A model generated the notes under the pieces. That model searched no databases. It had not been told where the DNA came from and was given only the letters and a program-made list of their open reading frames with translations. 43,510 bases of DNA from Bifidobacteriaceae bacterium (lineage in GTDB: Bacteria; Actinomycetota; Actinomycetes; Actinomycetales; WQXJ01), in assembly GCA_031267825.1 (NCBI GenBank), contig JAIRYJ010000035.1, positions 1-43,510 of the forward strand. The letters run 5' to 3'. Positions within the stretch are counted from its first letter, which is position 1; each line of letters starts with the position of its first letter. The position numbers and the translations under genes are program-made. This document shows positions 16,035-24,794 of this stretch, in pieces.

Positions 16035-19000
16035 TCAGGCTTTGGCTCGTTTGGCTAAACCCTGCGGAGTGACCGCGAAACCAGCCTTGACCAGAGCCTG
16101 GGCAGGTCCGGCCAGCCGCGACTGAGCCAGTAGGGCATCCTCACCATCCAGGGTGGCTAGTTTCAGGGTGCCAAGCAGTCCCCGGTCAACCGCCTCAGCC
16201 AACGCGCCAGCCGCCCGGTCAAGCAAGCCAGAATCATTCTCAAAGGTCAGGCCAGTCTTACCGCCACGTTCCAAATAGAACACCAGTCGGCCGTCAACCA
16301 GTACAACCACAGAACCAGGGGTTCGCCGTGCCCGGTGAGCCCCTGAATGATCCGGCCAGGGCAGTGCCGCGCCATAAGGATTCGCTGGATCGGCCGCCGC
16401 CAAGACCACCACGCCTTGCCAAGCCGCTGCCGCCCGCAACTGGTCAGGGGCGCCCGGCAGGGCGAATTGTGATCCGCCAAGATGTTCCACGAAATAGCCG
16501 CGGCGAATGTTGCCAGCTTCTTCCATGGCGCTGAGCAGCGGATATATTTGGGCGAAGGTTGTTTCTTGGGCGGCGGAGCCGCGTGTCACCAGGCCATAAC
16601 GCTCCAGCAAAGCACTGACCGTTGATACCAGGCGCCGTTCGACTGGGACAGGTTCAAGGTGTGCCGCTGGCGTCGGCGCCAGCCCCCAACGGGCGGCGAT
16701 CTCTGGCGGCAACCGCTGCGGCCGGGAGCCAACCGGTTCACGCCGCGTTGCTCGCAGACCGCCTGAGGCGTAGCCGGAGCCAGGGCCGGAGCCAGGAGCG
16801 GAACCAGGGCCGGAGCCAAGAGCGGAACCAGGTCCTGCGGGTTGATCCGCTCCCAAACCACCCGGTCCGTGGTCGGCTCCAGGAATTGAACCAGGTCCAG
16901 CCAGTTGGCCAGGCCAAGCCAGTTGGCCAGACCCCACCTGCCAGCCACTGCGGCCAGGAGTCTGGAAGCGAACCCTGGGCGGACGCCTGGTCACACGATG
17001 CACCGTCTTACCGCCGTTCAGGAAAGCCCGCACCGGCCCGAAGGAATCAGCTGTCACCCAGCCGCCCCAAACCAGTTCCCAAATAGCGTCCCGCAACTGG
17101 TCACTAGTCAACGGCGCGTCTAGCCGACCAGCCAGCTCAAACGGCAAGAAGGCACCACCAGCGCGCAGCGAATCCAGCAACTGGGCCGCCAACGACCCAT
17201 CAGGTGGTGTCAAAGCTTCAGCTAGGACCACATCATCACTAGCCAGAGAAAACAACCGGACCGTGCCATCAGACGGACTGAGCTTGCCGTCCCCGGCCCA
17301 GGCCACCTCACCGGCTGTGATCAGTTCATCCAAATCACCTGGCGTGTAACCAGTCACCCTGGACGGCAACACAATCGATTCGATAGCTGATGCTGGCAGT
17401 GCGGCACCAGCCAGGCCAGTGACCGCCGCTAAGACACCATCGGCCCCGCGGAGTTTGCCGAACCGCTGCCAAATCGGCGCGAAGGCCCCCAACGCCGCAC
17501 CTTCGACTGGTTCAACTTGACGCCGCAAAGCGGCCAGAGAACGGCGCCGCAAACGGGTTAGCACGTCAGGGTCGCAGTAATCCGGCCCGCCCAGACCCCC
17601 GGCCTCCGATGGCCGCAACCGACCCCGCCGCGCCAGGTCGCGCTTGACTAGCAGATCAAGTTCGCGTTGCGCGACAGCCACACCCAAACCAAATTCGCCA
17701 GCCACATCAAGAGCCGTAACCGGCCCATGGTGGCGGATATAACGCCTGGTCAAAGCCCCAAGTGGGTCTTTGGCTGGTTCTAGGTAGGCCTCTGACAGGC
17801 CGGTCGGCAAAGCCACCCCCAGCCCGTCACGCAAGGCCGCCGCGTCTTGTATCACCGCCCAGCGGGTCTGCCCGCCGATCCTAACCTCAATCAAACGCCG
17901 AGCCGCCACCAGCCCAGCCGCCCAGTCACGCCACGGCCCACTAGTTGACCGGTCCAACTGGTCAGCGCTGGCCGGGCCTAGTTCGCCCAGCAGATCAGCT
18001 AACGCTTCAGCGCTGGCGGCTTGGCGTTCCGGCACTATTCGGGCCAGTTCAGCGTCCACAGCTAAGACAACCGCCGGGTCAAGCAGTTCCGCTAAGTCGC
18101 TGGCGGGCCCTGTGCCGAGCAGTTCGGCCAGCATGGTTGGGTCCAAGCTGAGAGCAGCGGTGCGCCGTTCAGCCAGGGGGGCGTCACCGTCGTAAAGGAA
18201 TTGGGCGGTGTAGCCGAACGTTACCGTTCCAGCGAAGGGGGAGGCCGATGCCGTCGCCACGTCTACGATCCGCACCTCGCGTCGCTCAACCTGCCGCATC
18301 AGTTCGGTTAAACCCGGTACATCGAAGTCTTCTTGTAGGGTCTCGCGTAATGCTTCCATTACCAAAGGGAAATCACTGAACTGGGCGGCCACCTGAAGTA
18401 ACTGTTGTGCCCGGTGGCGTTGTTGCCAGAGTGGTTGGCGTTTACCAGGTGCCCGCCGGGGCAGCACCAATGCCCGGGCCGCCGCTTCACGGAAGCGGGC
18501 CGAGAATCGGCCGGTGCCACTAACCGCCGCCGTGACGCTTGGGGCGACAGAATCAGGTTCCAAGACAAGATCCAGAGCCGCGTCTTGAGCTGTTTCCGGT
18601 AAACGCAGCATGATGCCGTCATCGGCGTGCATGACTTGCGCGTCCAAACCGAAACGGTCAGCCAGGCGGGCCGCGATAACGCTAGCCCAGGCGCCGTTGA
18701 CTGGCGCACCCCAAATTGAATGGATCATGATGCGGGTGTCACCCAGTTCATCAGGGAAACGTTCAATCACAATGGTCCGGTCATCTGGCAGCACACCAGT
18801 GGCTTGGCGTTGTTCCGTCAAGTAGGCCATCAGATTGGTCGCCGCCCACTGGTCAAGGCCGCGTTGCCGCAGGTTCTCAATCGCGTCCTGGTCTGTCAGC
18901 CCGGAGATCTCGCGGATGAACTGGCCAATCGCGGCGCCCAGTTCAGTTGGCCGGCCAGGCCCGTCACCATGCCAGAAAGGAAAACGGCCGGGCAAACCCG

Positions 19001-20933
19001 GCGCCGGGGTGACATAGACAGCGTTCGGTGTGATCTGGTTTATACGCCAAGTTGAGGATCCTAGAGTGAACGTGTCACCAACCCGTGACTCGTAAACCAT
19101 TTCCTCATCAAGGTCACCGACACGTTTCGCGCTTTTCGGGTCAGCCTGTTCACCGGCCAGATAGACGCCGTAAACGCCACGGTCAGGGATCGTACCGCCA
19201 GAAACTCGTGCCAAATAGGCCGCGCCAGGCCGGGCTGATAGCTGGTCGGTTTGCCGGTCCCAAACTAGTCGGGGACGCAGTTCACCAAAATCAGCTGACG
19301 GATATTTGCCGGAAAGCATGTCGAGCACAGCTTCAAAGGACCGGTCACCCAGATTCTGGTAAGGCGCGGCTTGACGCACCAAGTCCGCCAAGCCGACGGC
19401 TGTCCAATCATCCATCGCCACCAAGGCGACAATTTGTTGAGCTAGAACATCCAACGGGTTAGCTGGAATGTGTATCGCCTCAATTTCTCCTGATTTCATG
19501 CGCCCGGCGGTGACGGTGGCTGGCACCAGGTCACCCCGGAAAACTGGGTAAATCAGGCCCCGGCTGACCGCTCCAACATGATGCCCGGCGCGTCCTATCC
19601 GTTGTAGTCCGGCCGCCACCGATGGTGCCGTACTGATCTGGATAACCAGGTCAATCGCGCCCATGTCGATCCCGAGTTCAAGTGAAGATGTCGCCACCAC
19701 GGCGGGTAGCCGTCCAGCTTTCAGGTCGTTTTCGATTTGGCTGCGGCGCTCGCGGCTCATCGAACCGTGGTGGGCCATCGCGATCTGGTTGTCGACGACG
19801 GCCGCTGTGCTCCCACCAGAAGTCATGGCGGAGACCTGACTAGCGGCTGGATCAGGTAGTTGACCGGTGGTCCGGCGGGCGTACTCTTCGTTGATTCGGG
19901 CGGCCAAACGTTCCGCTGAACGCCGCGAATTAGCGAATATGAGGGTCGAATCGTGGGCCAAGATGTGGTCCACCACGGCTTGATGAACGTGAGGCCAGAT
20001 CGATCCACCGCGGATCAGACCGGCGGGATCGCCGGGCAGGTCAAGGCCATCGCCCGGGCTGGCGGCGGCTGGGGAAATTGATGTGGCTGGGAGCCTTGGG
20101 GCGGCATCGTCCAAACTAAGAGCGCCGAGCGGACCATAACCGGCATCGAAAACCGGCATCGCACTACTCAAATCCGTCAAATCTTCAACCGGCAGCTTGA
20201 CCGAAACATCAAGCGCCTTGGCCGAAGGCGGCTCGACCACCCGCACAGCCCGGCGGCCCGGCCCGGCCGCGCCGCCAACAAACCGGGCCACCTCACTAGC
20301 TGGCCGGACGGTGGCTGACAGAGCGATCCGCTGGGCTTGGGCCGGCAGCAACGTGTCCAACCGTTCCAAGGAAAGCGCCAGATGAGCCCCACGCTTAGTG
20401 CCCGCCAAAGCGTGAACCTCATCCAGGATCACGGTGTCAACGCCGGCCAGGCCGTCACGTGCGCCAGACGTCAAAACCAAGAAAAGCGACTCCGGTGTTG
20501 TGATCAAAATGTCCGGCGGTTTCTTACCAAAAGCCCGACGGTCAGTCGTGGGCGTGTCCCCAGTTCGCAGGCCAACCCTAATCCCAGGTACCCGTTTACC
20601 GGCGGCCGCCAACTGGTTAGAAATGCCCACCAGCGGGGCGCGCAGATTGCGCTCCACATCAGCCGCTAAAGCCTTCAGTGGAGAAACATAAACCACCCGG
20701 CAGCGGGCCGCCGGATCCGTTGGGATGGGTAGCGTCATCAGGCGGTCAATGGCTGACAGGAAGGCCGCCAGAGTTTTGCCGCTACCAGTTGGGGCGATCA
20801 CCAAAGCGTGATTGTTTTGCCGGATAGCGTCCCAGGCCTCAACTTGGGCGGCGGTTGGACCCTCGAAAGCGCCAGCGAACCAGGCTCGCGTAGCTGGTGC
20901 GAACCATGACGGAACCTGACTGGAGACGTCCAC
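16035..20933 (-). CDS. lhr: Lhr-type ATP-dependent helicase
   Basis: A 1632-residue superfamily-2 helicase of the large Lhr family, a 3'-5' DNA/RNA-DNA translocase induced by DNA damage in mycobacteria. The motor is at the N-terminus: Walker A APTGSGKT (47-54), DEVH box VILDEVHALAGTKRGAHL, motif III SATVRP, and motif VI QRIGRAGHHVG. A winged helix, the Lhr core and the long C-terminal Lhr-CTD follow. It is longer than the usual about 1500 residues: there is a Gly/Pro/Ser/Ala insert of about 70 residues near 1330-1400 made from a 12-bp tandem repeat, and a smaller insert (ATSISPAAASPGDG) beside the motor with a GGCATCGTCC copy. It is divergent from pfkB. The ATG at 20933 fits the family start. 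Confidence 0.95.
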   Translation of the reverse strand: MDVSSQVPSWFAPATRAWFAGAFEGPTAAQVEAWDAIRQNNHALVIAPTGSGKTLAAFLSAIDRLMTLPIPTDPAARCRVVYVSPLKALAADVERNLRAPLVGISNQLAAAGKRVPGIRVGLRTGDTPTTDRRAFGKKPPDILITTPESLFLVLTSGARDGLAGVDTVILDEVHALAGTKRGAHLALSLERLDTLLPAQAQRIALSATVRPASEVARFVGGAAGPGRRAVRVVEPPSAKALDVSVKLPVEDLTDLSSAMPVFDAGYGPLGALSLDDAAPRLPATSISPAAASPGDGLDLPGDPAGLIRGGSIWPHVHQAVVDHILAHDSTLIFANSRRSAERLAARINEEYARRTTGQLPDPAASQVSAMTSGGSTAAVVDNQIAMAHHGSMSRERRSQIENDLKAGRLPAVVATSSLELGIDMGAIDLVIQISTAPSVAAGLQRIGRAGHHVGAVSRGLIYPVFRGDLVPATVTAGRMKSGEIEAIHIPANPLDVLAQQIVALVAMDDWTAVGLADLVRQAAPYQNLGDRSFEAVLDMLSGKYPSADFGELRPRLVWDRQTDQLSARPGAAYLARVSGGTIPDRGVYGVYLAGEQADPKSAKRVGDLDEEMVYESRVGDTFTLGSSTWRINQITPNAVYVTPAPGLPGRFPFWHGDGPGRPTELGAAIGQFIREISGLTDQDAIENLRQRGLDQWAATNLMAYLTEQRQATGVLPDDRTIVIERFPDELGDTRIMIHSIWGAPVNGAWASVIAARLADRFGLDAQVMHADDGIMLRLPETAQDAALDLVLEPDSVAPSVTAAVSGTGRFSARFREAAARALVLPRRAPGKRQPLWQQRHRAQQLLQVAAQFSDFPLVMEALRETLQEDFDVPGLTELMRQVERREVRIVDVATASASPFAGTVTFGYTAQFLYDGDAPLAERRTAALSLDPTMLAELLGTGPASDLAELLDPAVVLAVDAELARIVPERQAASAEALADLLGELGPASADQLDRSTSGPWRDWAAGLVAARRLIEVRIGGQTRWAVIQDAAALRDGLGVALPTGLSEAYLEPAKDPLGALTRRYIRHHGPVTALDVAGEFGLGVAVAQRELDLLVKRDLARRGRLRPSEAGGLGGPDYCDPDVLTRLRRRSLAALRRQVEPVEGAALGAFAPIWQRFGKLRGADGVLAAVTGLAGAALPASAIESIVLPSRVTGYTPGDLDELITAGEVAWAGDGKLSPSDGTVRLFSLASDDVVLAEALTPPDGSLAAQLLDSLRAGGAFLPFELAGRLDAPLTSDQLRDAIWELVWGGWVTADSFGPVRAFLNGGKTVHRVTRRPPRVRFQTPGRSGWQVGSGQLAWPGQLAGPGSIPGADHGPGGLGADQPAGPGSALGSGPGSAPGSGPGSGYASGGLRATRREPVGSRPQRLPPEIAARWGLAPTPAAHLEPVPVERRLVSTVSALLERYGLVTRGSAAQETTFAQIYPLLSAMEEAGNIRRGYFVEHLGGSQFALPGAPDQLRAAAAWQGVVVLAAADPANPYGAALPWPDHSGAHRARRTPGSVVVLVDGRLVFYLERGGKTGLTFENDSGLLDRAAGALAEAVDRGLLGTLKLATLDGEDALLAQSRLAGPAQALVKAGFAVTPQGLAKRAKA
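16776..16835. repeat. 12-bp tandem repeat inside lhr (5 copies)
   Basis: Five consecutive units of GGAGCCAGGGCC type (16776, 16788, 16800, 16812, 16824) encode a Gly-Ser-Gly-Pro linker in the C-terminal half of Lhr. The in-frame 12-bp period permits length variation without frameshift. Confidence 0.8.
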
Positions 20934-20963
20934 GGTCTCAACTCTGCCATGAACCTCTAACTC

Positions 20964-21005
20964 GTTAGCCGTTATCCGTTGGCCGTTACCCGTTGGCCGT
21001 TGAGG
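20964..21005. repeat. Heptamer array GTTNNCC x6 between lhr and pfkB
   Basis: GTTAGCC, GTTATCC, GTTGGCC, GTTACCC, GTTGGCC and GTTGAGG follow without gaps at 7-bp period. The array lies 31 bp upstream of the lhr start and about 100 bp before pfkB. A 7-bp period can alter promoter spacing or present repeated binding sites; no use is shown. Confidence 0.75.
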
Positions 21006-21105
21006 GGCTTGGCTGGCCGCGAATCATCGCGATCACTTCTGACCGCCAGGAGGTCGCCGGAAGGACGCCTCCGGCCGCAATCCGCCGCCAGGCCGACTGG
21101 GCGCG

Positions 21106-22059
21106 GTGGAGCCGGCGCGTATTGTGAACGGCGTGGTCCAGACTAGAGCCCTCGTGATTGGTGAGGCGCTGATTGACGTAGTTCCCAGAGCCGGCGCCAG
21201 CCCGCTTGAACTGCCTGGTGGCAGCCCGCTTAATGTCGCCATCGGGTTAGGTCGGCTAGGCCGTCTAGTTGATTTGGAAACTTGGATCGCGCCTGACCCG
21301 CACGGTTGGGCGATCCAACAGCATCTGGCCGAATCGCACGTTCACCTGGCGGCAGGATCACTTGACGCCCGCTTCACGCCAACCGCCAAAGTTGAGTTCA
21401 ATCCGTCCGGCGGTGCGCGTTACGTTTTCGACTTGGAGTGGGATTTCACGCCGCCCCAGTCACTTGGTGACATCGCCGTGCTGCACACAGGTTCGTTAGC
21501 TACCGCGGTTGAGCCAGGTGGGGCCAAGTTGGCAACGTTTTTTGGGTCGCTCAAGAACACGCTCGATGCCGTCCCAACATTGACGTTCGATCCCAATTTG
21601 CGCCCGGCCGTGACGCCAGACCCTGAAACAATCCGGCCTCGAGTCGAAGCCTTAGCGGCGGTAGCTGATGTGGTCAAGGTTTCAGATGAGGATCTGGCTT
21701 TCCTCTACCCGGAGCGAGATCCGCTTGACGTGATTGGTGGCTGGGCTGAGCAAGGTGCCGCCTTGGCGGTCTTAACCTCGGGTCAGGCTGGAGCGACAGC
21801 CGTGGCTGGAGCGGTTTCAGTAAACGCGCCCGCTAAGGCAGTCGACGCGGTGGACACCGTCGGAGCTGGTGACGCCTTCATGAGTGGCCTGATTGACGGT
21901 TTGTGGACTGAAGGCCTGATCGGGGCGGGCGCTCGCCCGGCCTTGCGGTCAATCAGTGAAACTCAGCTAGTCCGGGTGGTTGACCGTGCCCGCACGGTGG
22001 CGGCAGCGGTTGTTGGCCGGGCTGGGGCTAATCCGCCTTGGGCCCGCGAACTGGCCTAA
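21106..22059 (+). CDS. PfkB-family carbohydrate kinase (fructokinase-like)
   Basis: A 317-residue ribokinase-fold sugar kinase that phosphorylates a sugar with ATP in the cytoplasm. PfkB signature 1 is visible as PGGSPLNVAIGLGRLG (about residues 37-52). Signature 2 is DTVGAGDAFMSGLIDGL near 247-263, with the catalytic aspartate in GAGD. FDPNLRP and VKVSDEDL are typical of fructokinases, but the sugar cannot be proven. The GTG at 21106 has no ribosome binding site; GTG codons at 21124 and 21154 are alternatives and leave the domain intact. It converges on tetR with a 4-bp overlap of 3' ends. Confidence 0.88.
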   Translation: MEPARIVNGVVQTRALVIGEALIDVVPRAGASPLELPGGSPLNVAIGLGRLGRLVDLETWIAPDPHGWAIQQHLAESHVHLAAGSLDARFTPTAKVEFNPSGGARYVFDLEWDFTPPQSLGDIAVLHTGSLATAVEPGGAKLATFFGSLKNTLDAVPTLTFDPNLRPAVTPDPETIRPRVEALAAVADVVKVSDEDLAFLYPERDPLDVIGGWAEQGAALAVLTSGQAGATAVAGAVSVNAPAKAVDAVDTVGAGDAFMSGLIDGLWTEGLIGAGARPALRSISETQLVRVVDRARTVAAAVVGRAGANPPWARELA

Positions 22060-22670
22060 ACCACTGGTGACGGTAAGTATCGGCGCAGCAACGTGTCGAG
22101 TTCTTTGAGTAGTCTGACACGTTTGACGGCTGGAGCCGCCAGGGCTTCTTGAATGACCGTCTCAGCCGCCGTGAAGGCGACTGTCGCGACGGCCTCAGCC
22201 TGATCTGGAGGCGTCCGGAGGATTTTGAGCAGTTCTTCGCCTTTCGCCACCATGCGCGCCCGGTGCTCCAGGCGTTGCGTTGTTAGGGCAGCCGATTCGA
22301 GCGGACAGCGCAGCGCGCGGATTGGCGCGTCATCTTGGCAGATCCTGATCGCGGCATCAATCAGACGGCCCATAAGGTTGACTGATGGCTGGTGTAGTTG
22401 GGCGTCAGCGACCGTTTGGCTGAGGAGTTTTTCGAGGCGCTGCTGGTGGTGCCAAGTCAGGGCCGCCACAAGACTGGCCCGGTCTGGCAGGTACTGGTAC
22501 AACGTGCCCACACTGACGCCCGCCCGCTGCGCCACATGAGGCAGACTCAAAGCGTTCTTGCCGTCTTGGCGGACAATCTGGTCAGCCGCGTTCAGGGCCC
22601 GAATGACCTTGACGGATGAACCTTCCTGAGTTGGAACACGACGCAACGGTACGCCTTGCCAACCTGACAT
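22056..22670 (-). CDS. TetR-family transcriptional regulator
   Basis: A 204-residue repressor type. The N-terminal TetR helix-turn-helix covers about residues 18-62: ALNAADQIVRQDGKNALSLPHVAQRAGVSVGTLYQYLPDRASLVAAL, with the classic GVSxGTLYxYxxDRxxL recognition helix. The C-terminal helical ligand domain is not assignable. The start is taken as ATG 22670 (GTG 22679 is possible); the frame stays open to 22874 across the tRNA gene, so a longer start is excluded. The target may be itself or distant genes; pfkB is convergent, so direct control is not implied. Confidence 0.85.
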   Translation of the reverse strand: MSGWQGVPLRRVPTQEGSSVKVIRALNAADQIVRQDGKNALSLPHVAQRAGVSVGTLYQYLPDRASLVAALTWHHQQRLEKLLSQTVADAQLHQPSVNLMGRLIDAAIRICQDDAPIRALRCPLESAALTTQRLEHRARMVAKGEELLKILRTPPDQAEAVATVAFTAAETVIQEALAAPAVKRVRLLKELDTLLRRYLPSPVV

Positions 22671-22768
22671 TAGATTCACGGGTACTCCTCGGAAACCAAC
22701 TCGATACTGGTTCAGTTGCACTGTTGGGACCTGATTAGGACCGGTGCTGGAACAATCTGTCCGGTCAG

Positions 22769-22840
22769 CTCCGCCCCCAGGACTCGAACCTGAACCAAGG
22801 GCACCAAAGACCCGTGTGCTGCCAATTACACCAAGGCGGA
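22769..22840 (-). tRNA. tRNA-Gln (anticodon TTG)
   Basis: The - strand folds as a 72-nt cloverleaf. The acceptor is TCCGCCT with GGGCGGA, the D-arm has GTGTAATTGGCAGCAC, the anticodon loop is CTTTGGT with TTG at 34-36, and the T-arm is CAGG-TTCGAGT-CCTG. The anticodon stem (CGGGT/GCCCT) has one C-T mismatch at its base. CCA is not encoded; the discriminator is G. A -10-like TAGATA lies at 22846-22851 (- strand). Confidence 0.93.
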
Positions 22841-23014
22841 AAGCGTATCTAGTGTGCCACGTTTGCGGGAACACCTGCCACGGCGGGCCCCAAGACTACC
22901 GGTTAGGTGAACCGCCGGTGAACGGTTGAGGCCACCAGGCGGGCGCGGCAGGATTGCGGCGAGACTAAACTGTAGGCGTTTAACTGACGAATCAGACTGT
23001 TGGAGATTCCGCCT

Positions 23015-24769
23015 ATGGCCAAGCCCGCCGTGATCATCCTGGCTGCCGGCGAGGGCACCAGAATGAAATCGAGCACACCCAAGGTGTTGCATAAGGTGGC
23101 GGGCCTGAGTCTCTTAGGACACGCTATCCGGGCAGTTCAGGCGCTAGAACCAGAGCGGATCGTGGTGGTGGTGCGGAGCGCCGCGGAGCAGGTCGCGGCC
23201 GAGGCCAAGCGCCTCGCCCCAAACGCGCTGATCGCTCATCAAGATGATGTGCCGGGCACCGGCCGGGCCGTCCAATGCGCCCTGGCAGTTCTGGCCACCG
23301 CTGACGACCCGACAGCCAGCGCTGCCGACCCCAGCGCCACTGGCCCAGAGGCATCACCCGACCCGACGGCATCGTCCCTGGCGACTGAACCGCACCTGCC
23401 GCCCGATCAGCCAATCATGGTGATCCCAGGCGATACGCCACGCCTGGACGGCCCAACCCTGGAACAGCTCAGCGCGGCGCACCAAACACAAGGCAGCGCC
23501 ATCACTATGCTGACCGCGCTGCTGGACGATCCTTTCGGCTATGGCCGCGTTATCCGGGACCAATCAGGCGAGGTCGAACGTATCGTTGAGGACCGCGACG
23601 CGACGCCGGCCGAACGCTTAATCCAAGAAATCAACGCCTCGGCTTACCTGTTCAGCGCCGCCGTATTGGTCGCAGGATTGAGCGATCTGCGCCGCCAAAA
23701 CAACCAAGGCGAGGTTTATCTGACTGACGTGGTCGCCGCCGCCCGGCGGACCGGCGCCCCAGTTAGGGCGCTGATCTGCGAGGACGCCTCAATTGTTGAA
23801 GGCGTCAACGACCGTGCCCAGTTAGCGCGGGCCGGCGCCGCGATCAACGCTGACCTGATCCAGTCAGCTATGGCCGCCGGAGTCACCGTAATTGACCCGG
23901 CCAGCACTTGGCTGGAGGTGGATGTTGAACTGGAGTCGGACGTGACGCTCATGCCGGGCACCCATTTGGCTGGCCGAACATCGGTCGCGGCGGGTGCTGT
24001 AGTGGGCCCCTTCACTACGTTGACCGACACGGTGGTCGGACCTGGCGCCAGCGTTGACCGGACGGTGGCTGTTGGCGCGGTAATCGGGCCTGACGCCACT
24101 GTTGGCCCGTTCACCTATCTGCGGCCAGGCACCCAACTTGGTAGCCGCGTCAAGGCTGGCTCATTCACTGAGCTTAAGGCCGCTGTTGTGGGCGATGACG
24201 CCAAAGTGCCGCACTTGTCTTACGTCGGTGACGCCAGAATCGGCCGGGGGACGAACATCGGAGCGGGCACGATTTTCGCCAACTATGACGGTGTCGCCAA
24301 GTCGCGCAGCGAGATCGGTCCGGCCGTGCGTATCGGCTCGAACAATGTTCTAGTCGCGCCGGTCACGATCGGCGCGGGGGCGTACTCCGGAGCTGGAACC
24401 ATTGTCCGGGGTGACGTGCCGCCTGGTGCGTTGGTCGTCAGTTCCCCGCCGCAGCGCGTCATCCAGGATTGGACAGTTCGCCGCCGCCCGGGTTCCGACA
24501 GTGCGTTAGCCGCCGAGTCGGCTGGGCCCGCCACCTCTGCCGACCCCAGCGCTACTTGCCTGGCGGTATCACCCGACCCGGCGGCATCGTCCCCGGCTGA
24601 TCCCACCGCGCCCCCAAAGCCCGCCGAGTCGGCTGGGCCCGCCACCTCGGTTGGGTCGGCCGTTTTGTCCGATGCCGTCCCTCCGTCCGCCGCGCCCCCC
24701 AAGCTCGCCGGTCAGGAGGCCAGTTCCCCAACCGAATCACCCACTAAGCCGCCGGGTGGCGGCAACTAG
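23015..24769 (+). CDS. glmU: Bifunctional UDP-N-acetylglucosamine pyrophosphorylase / glucosamine-1-phosphate acetyltransferase
   Basis: GlmU makes UDP-GlcNAc for peptidoglycan in two steps. The 584-residue product has the pyrophosphorylase signature LAAGEGTRMKSSTPKVLHK (residues 10-28), then a left-handed beta-helix of hexapeptide repeats (about 290-470) with the acetyltransferase histidine/asparagine region and FANYDG. The ATG at 23015 has GGAG 9 nt upstream. Two unusual Pro/Ala/Ser-rich parts stand out: an about 30-residue insert at 95-130 inside the uridylyl domain and an about 95-residue C-terminal tail. They share a roughly 60-bp similar stretch, and the tail has a 27-bp exact repeat at 24511 and 24622. 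prs follows 25 bp downstream. Confidence 0.95.
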   Translation: MAKPAVIILAAGEGTRMKSSTPKVLHKVAGLSLLGHAIRAVQALEPERIVVVVRSAAEQVAAEAKRLAPNALIAHQDDVPGTGRAVQCALAVLATADDPTASAADPSATGPEASPDPTASSLATEPHLPPDQPIMVIPGDTPRLDGPTLEQLSAAHQTQGSAITMLTALLDDPFGYGRVIRDQSGEVERIVEDRDATPAERLIQEINASAYLFSAAVLVAGLSDLRRQNNQGEVYLTDVVAAARRTGAPVRALICEDASIVEGVNDRAQLARAGAAINADLIQSAMAAGVTVIDPASTWLEVDVELESDVTLMPGTHLAGRTSVAAGAVVGPFTTLTDTVVGPGASVDRTVAVGAVIGPDATVGPFTYLRPGTQLGSRVKAGSFTELKAAVVGDDAKVPHLSYVGDARIGRGTNIGAGTIFANYDGVAKSRSEIGPAVRIGSNNVLVAPVTIGAGAYSGAGTIVRGDVPPGALVVSSPPQRVIQDWTVRRRPGSDSALAAESAGPATSADPSATCLAVSPDPAASSPADPTAPPKPAESAGPATSVGSAVLSDAVPPSAAPPKLAGQEASSPTESPTKPPGGGN

Positions 24770-24794
24770 CCAACCAATCAGAAGGGGTAACGCC

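Noticed and set aside
22671-22874. Longer TetR protein starting at 22874
   Set aside because: The extension would read through the tRNA-Gln gene.
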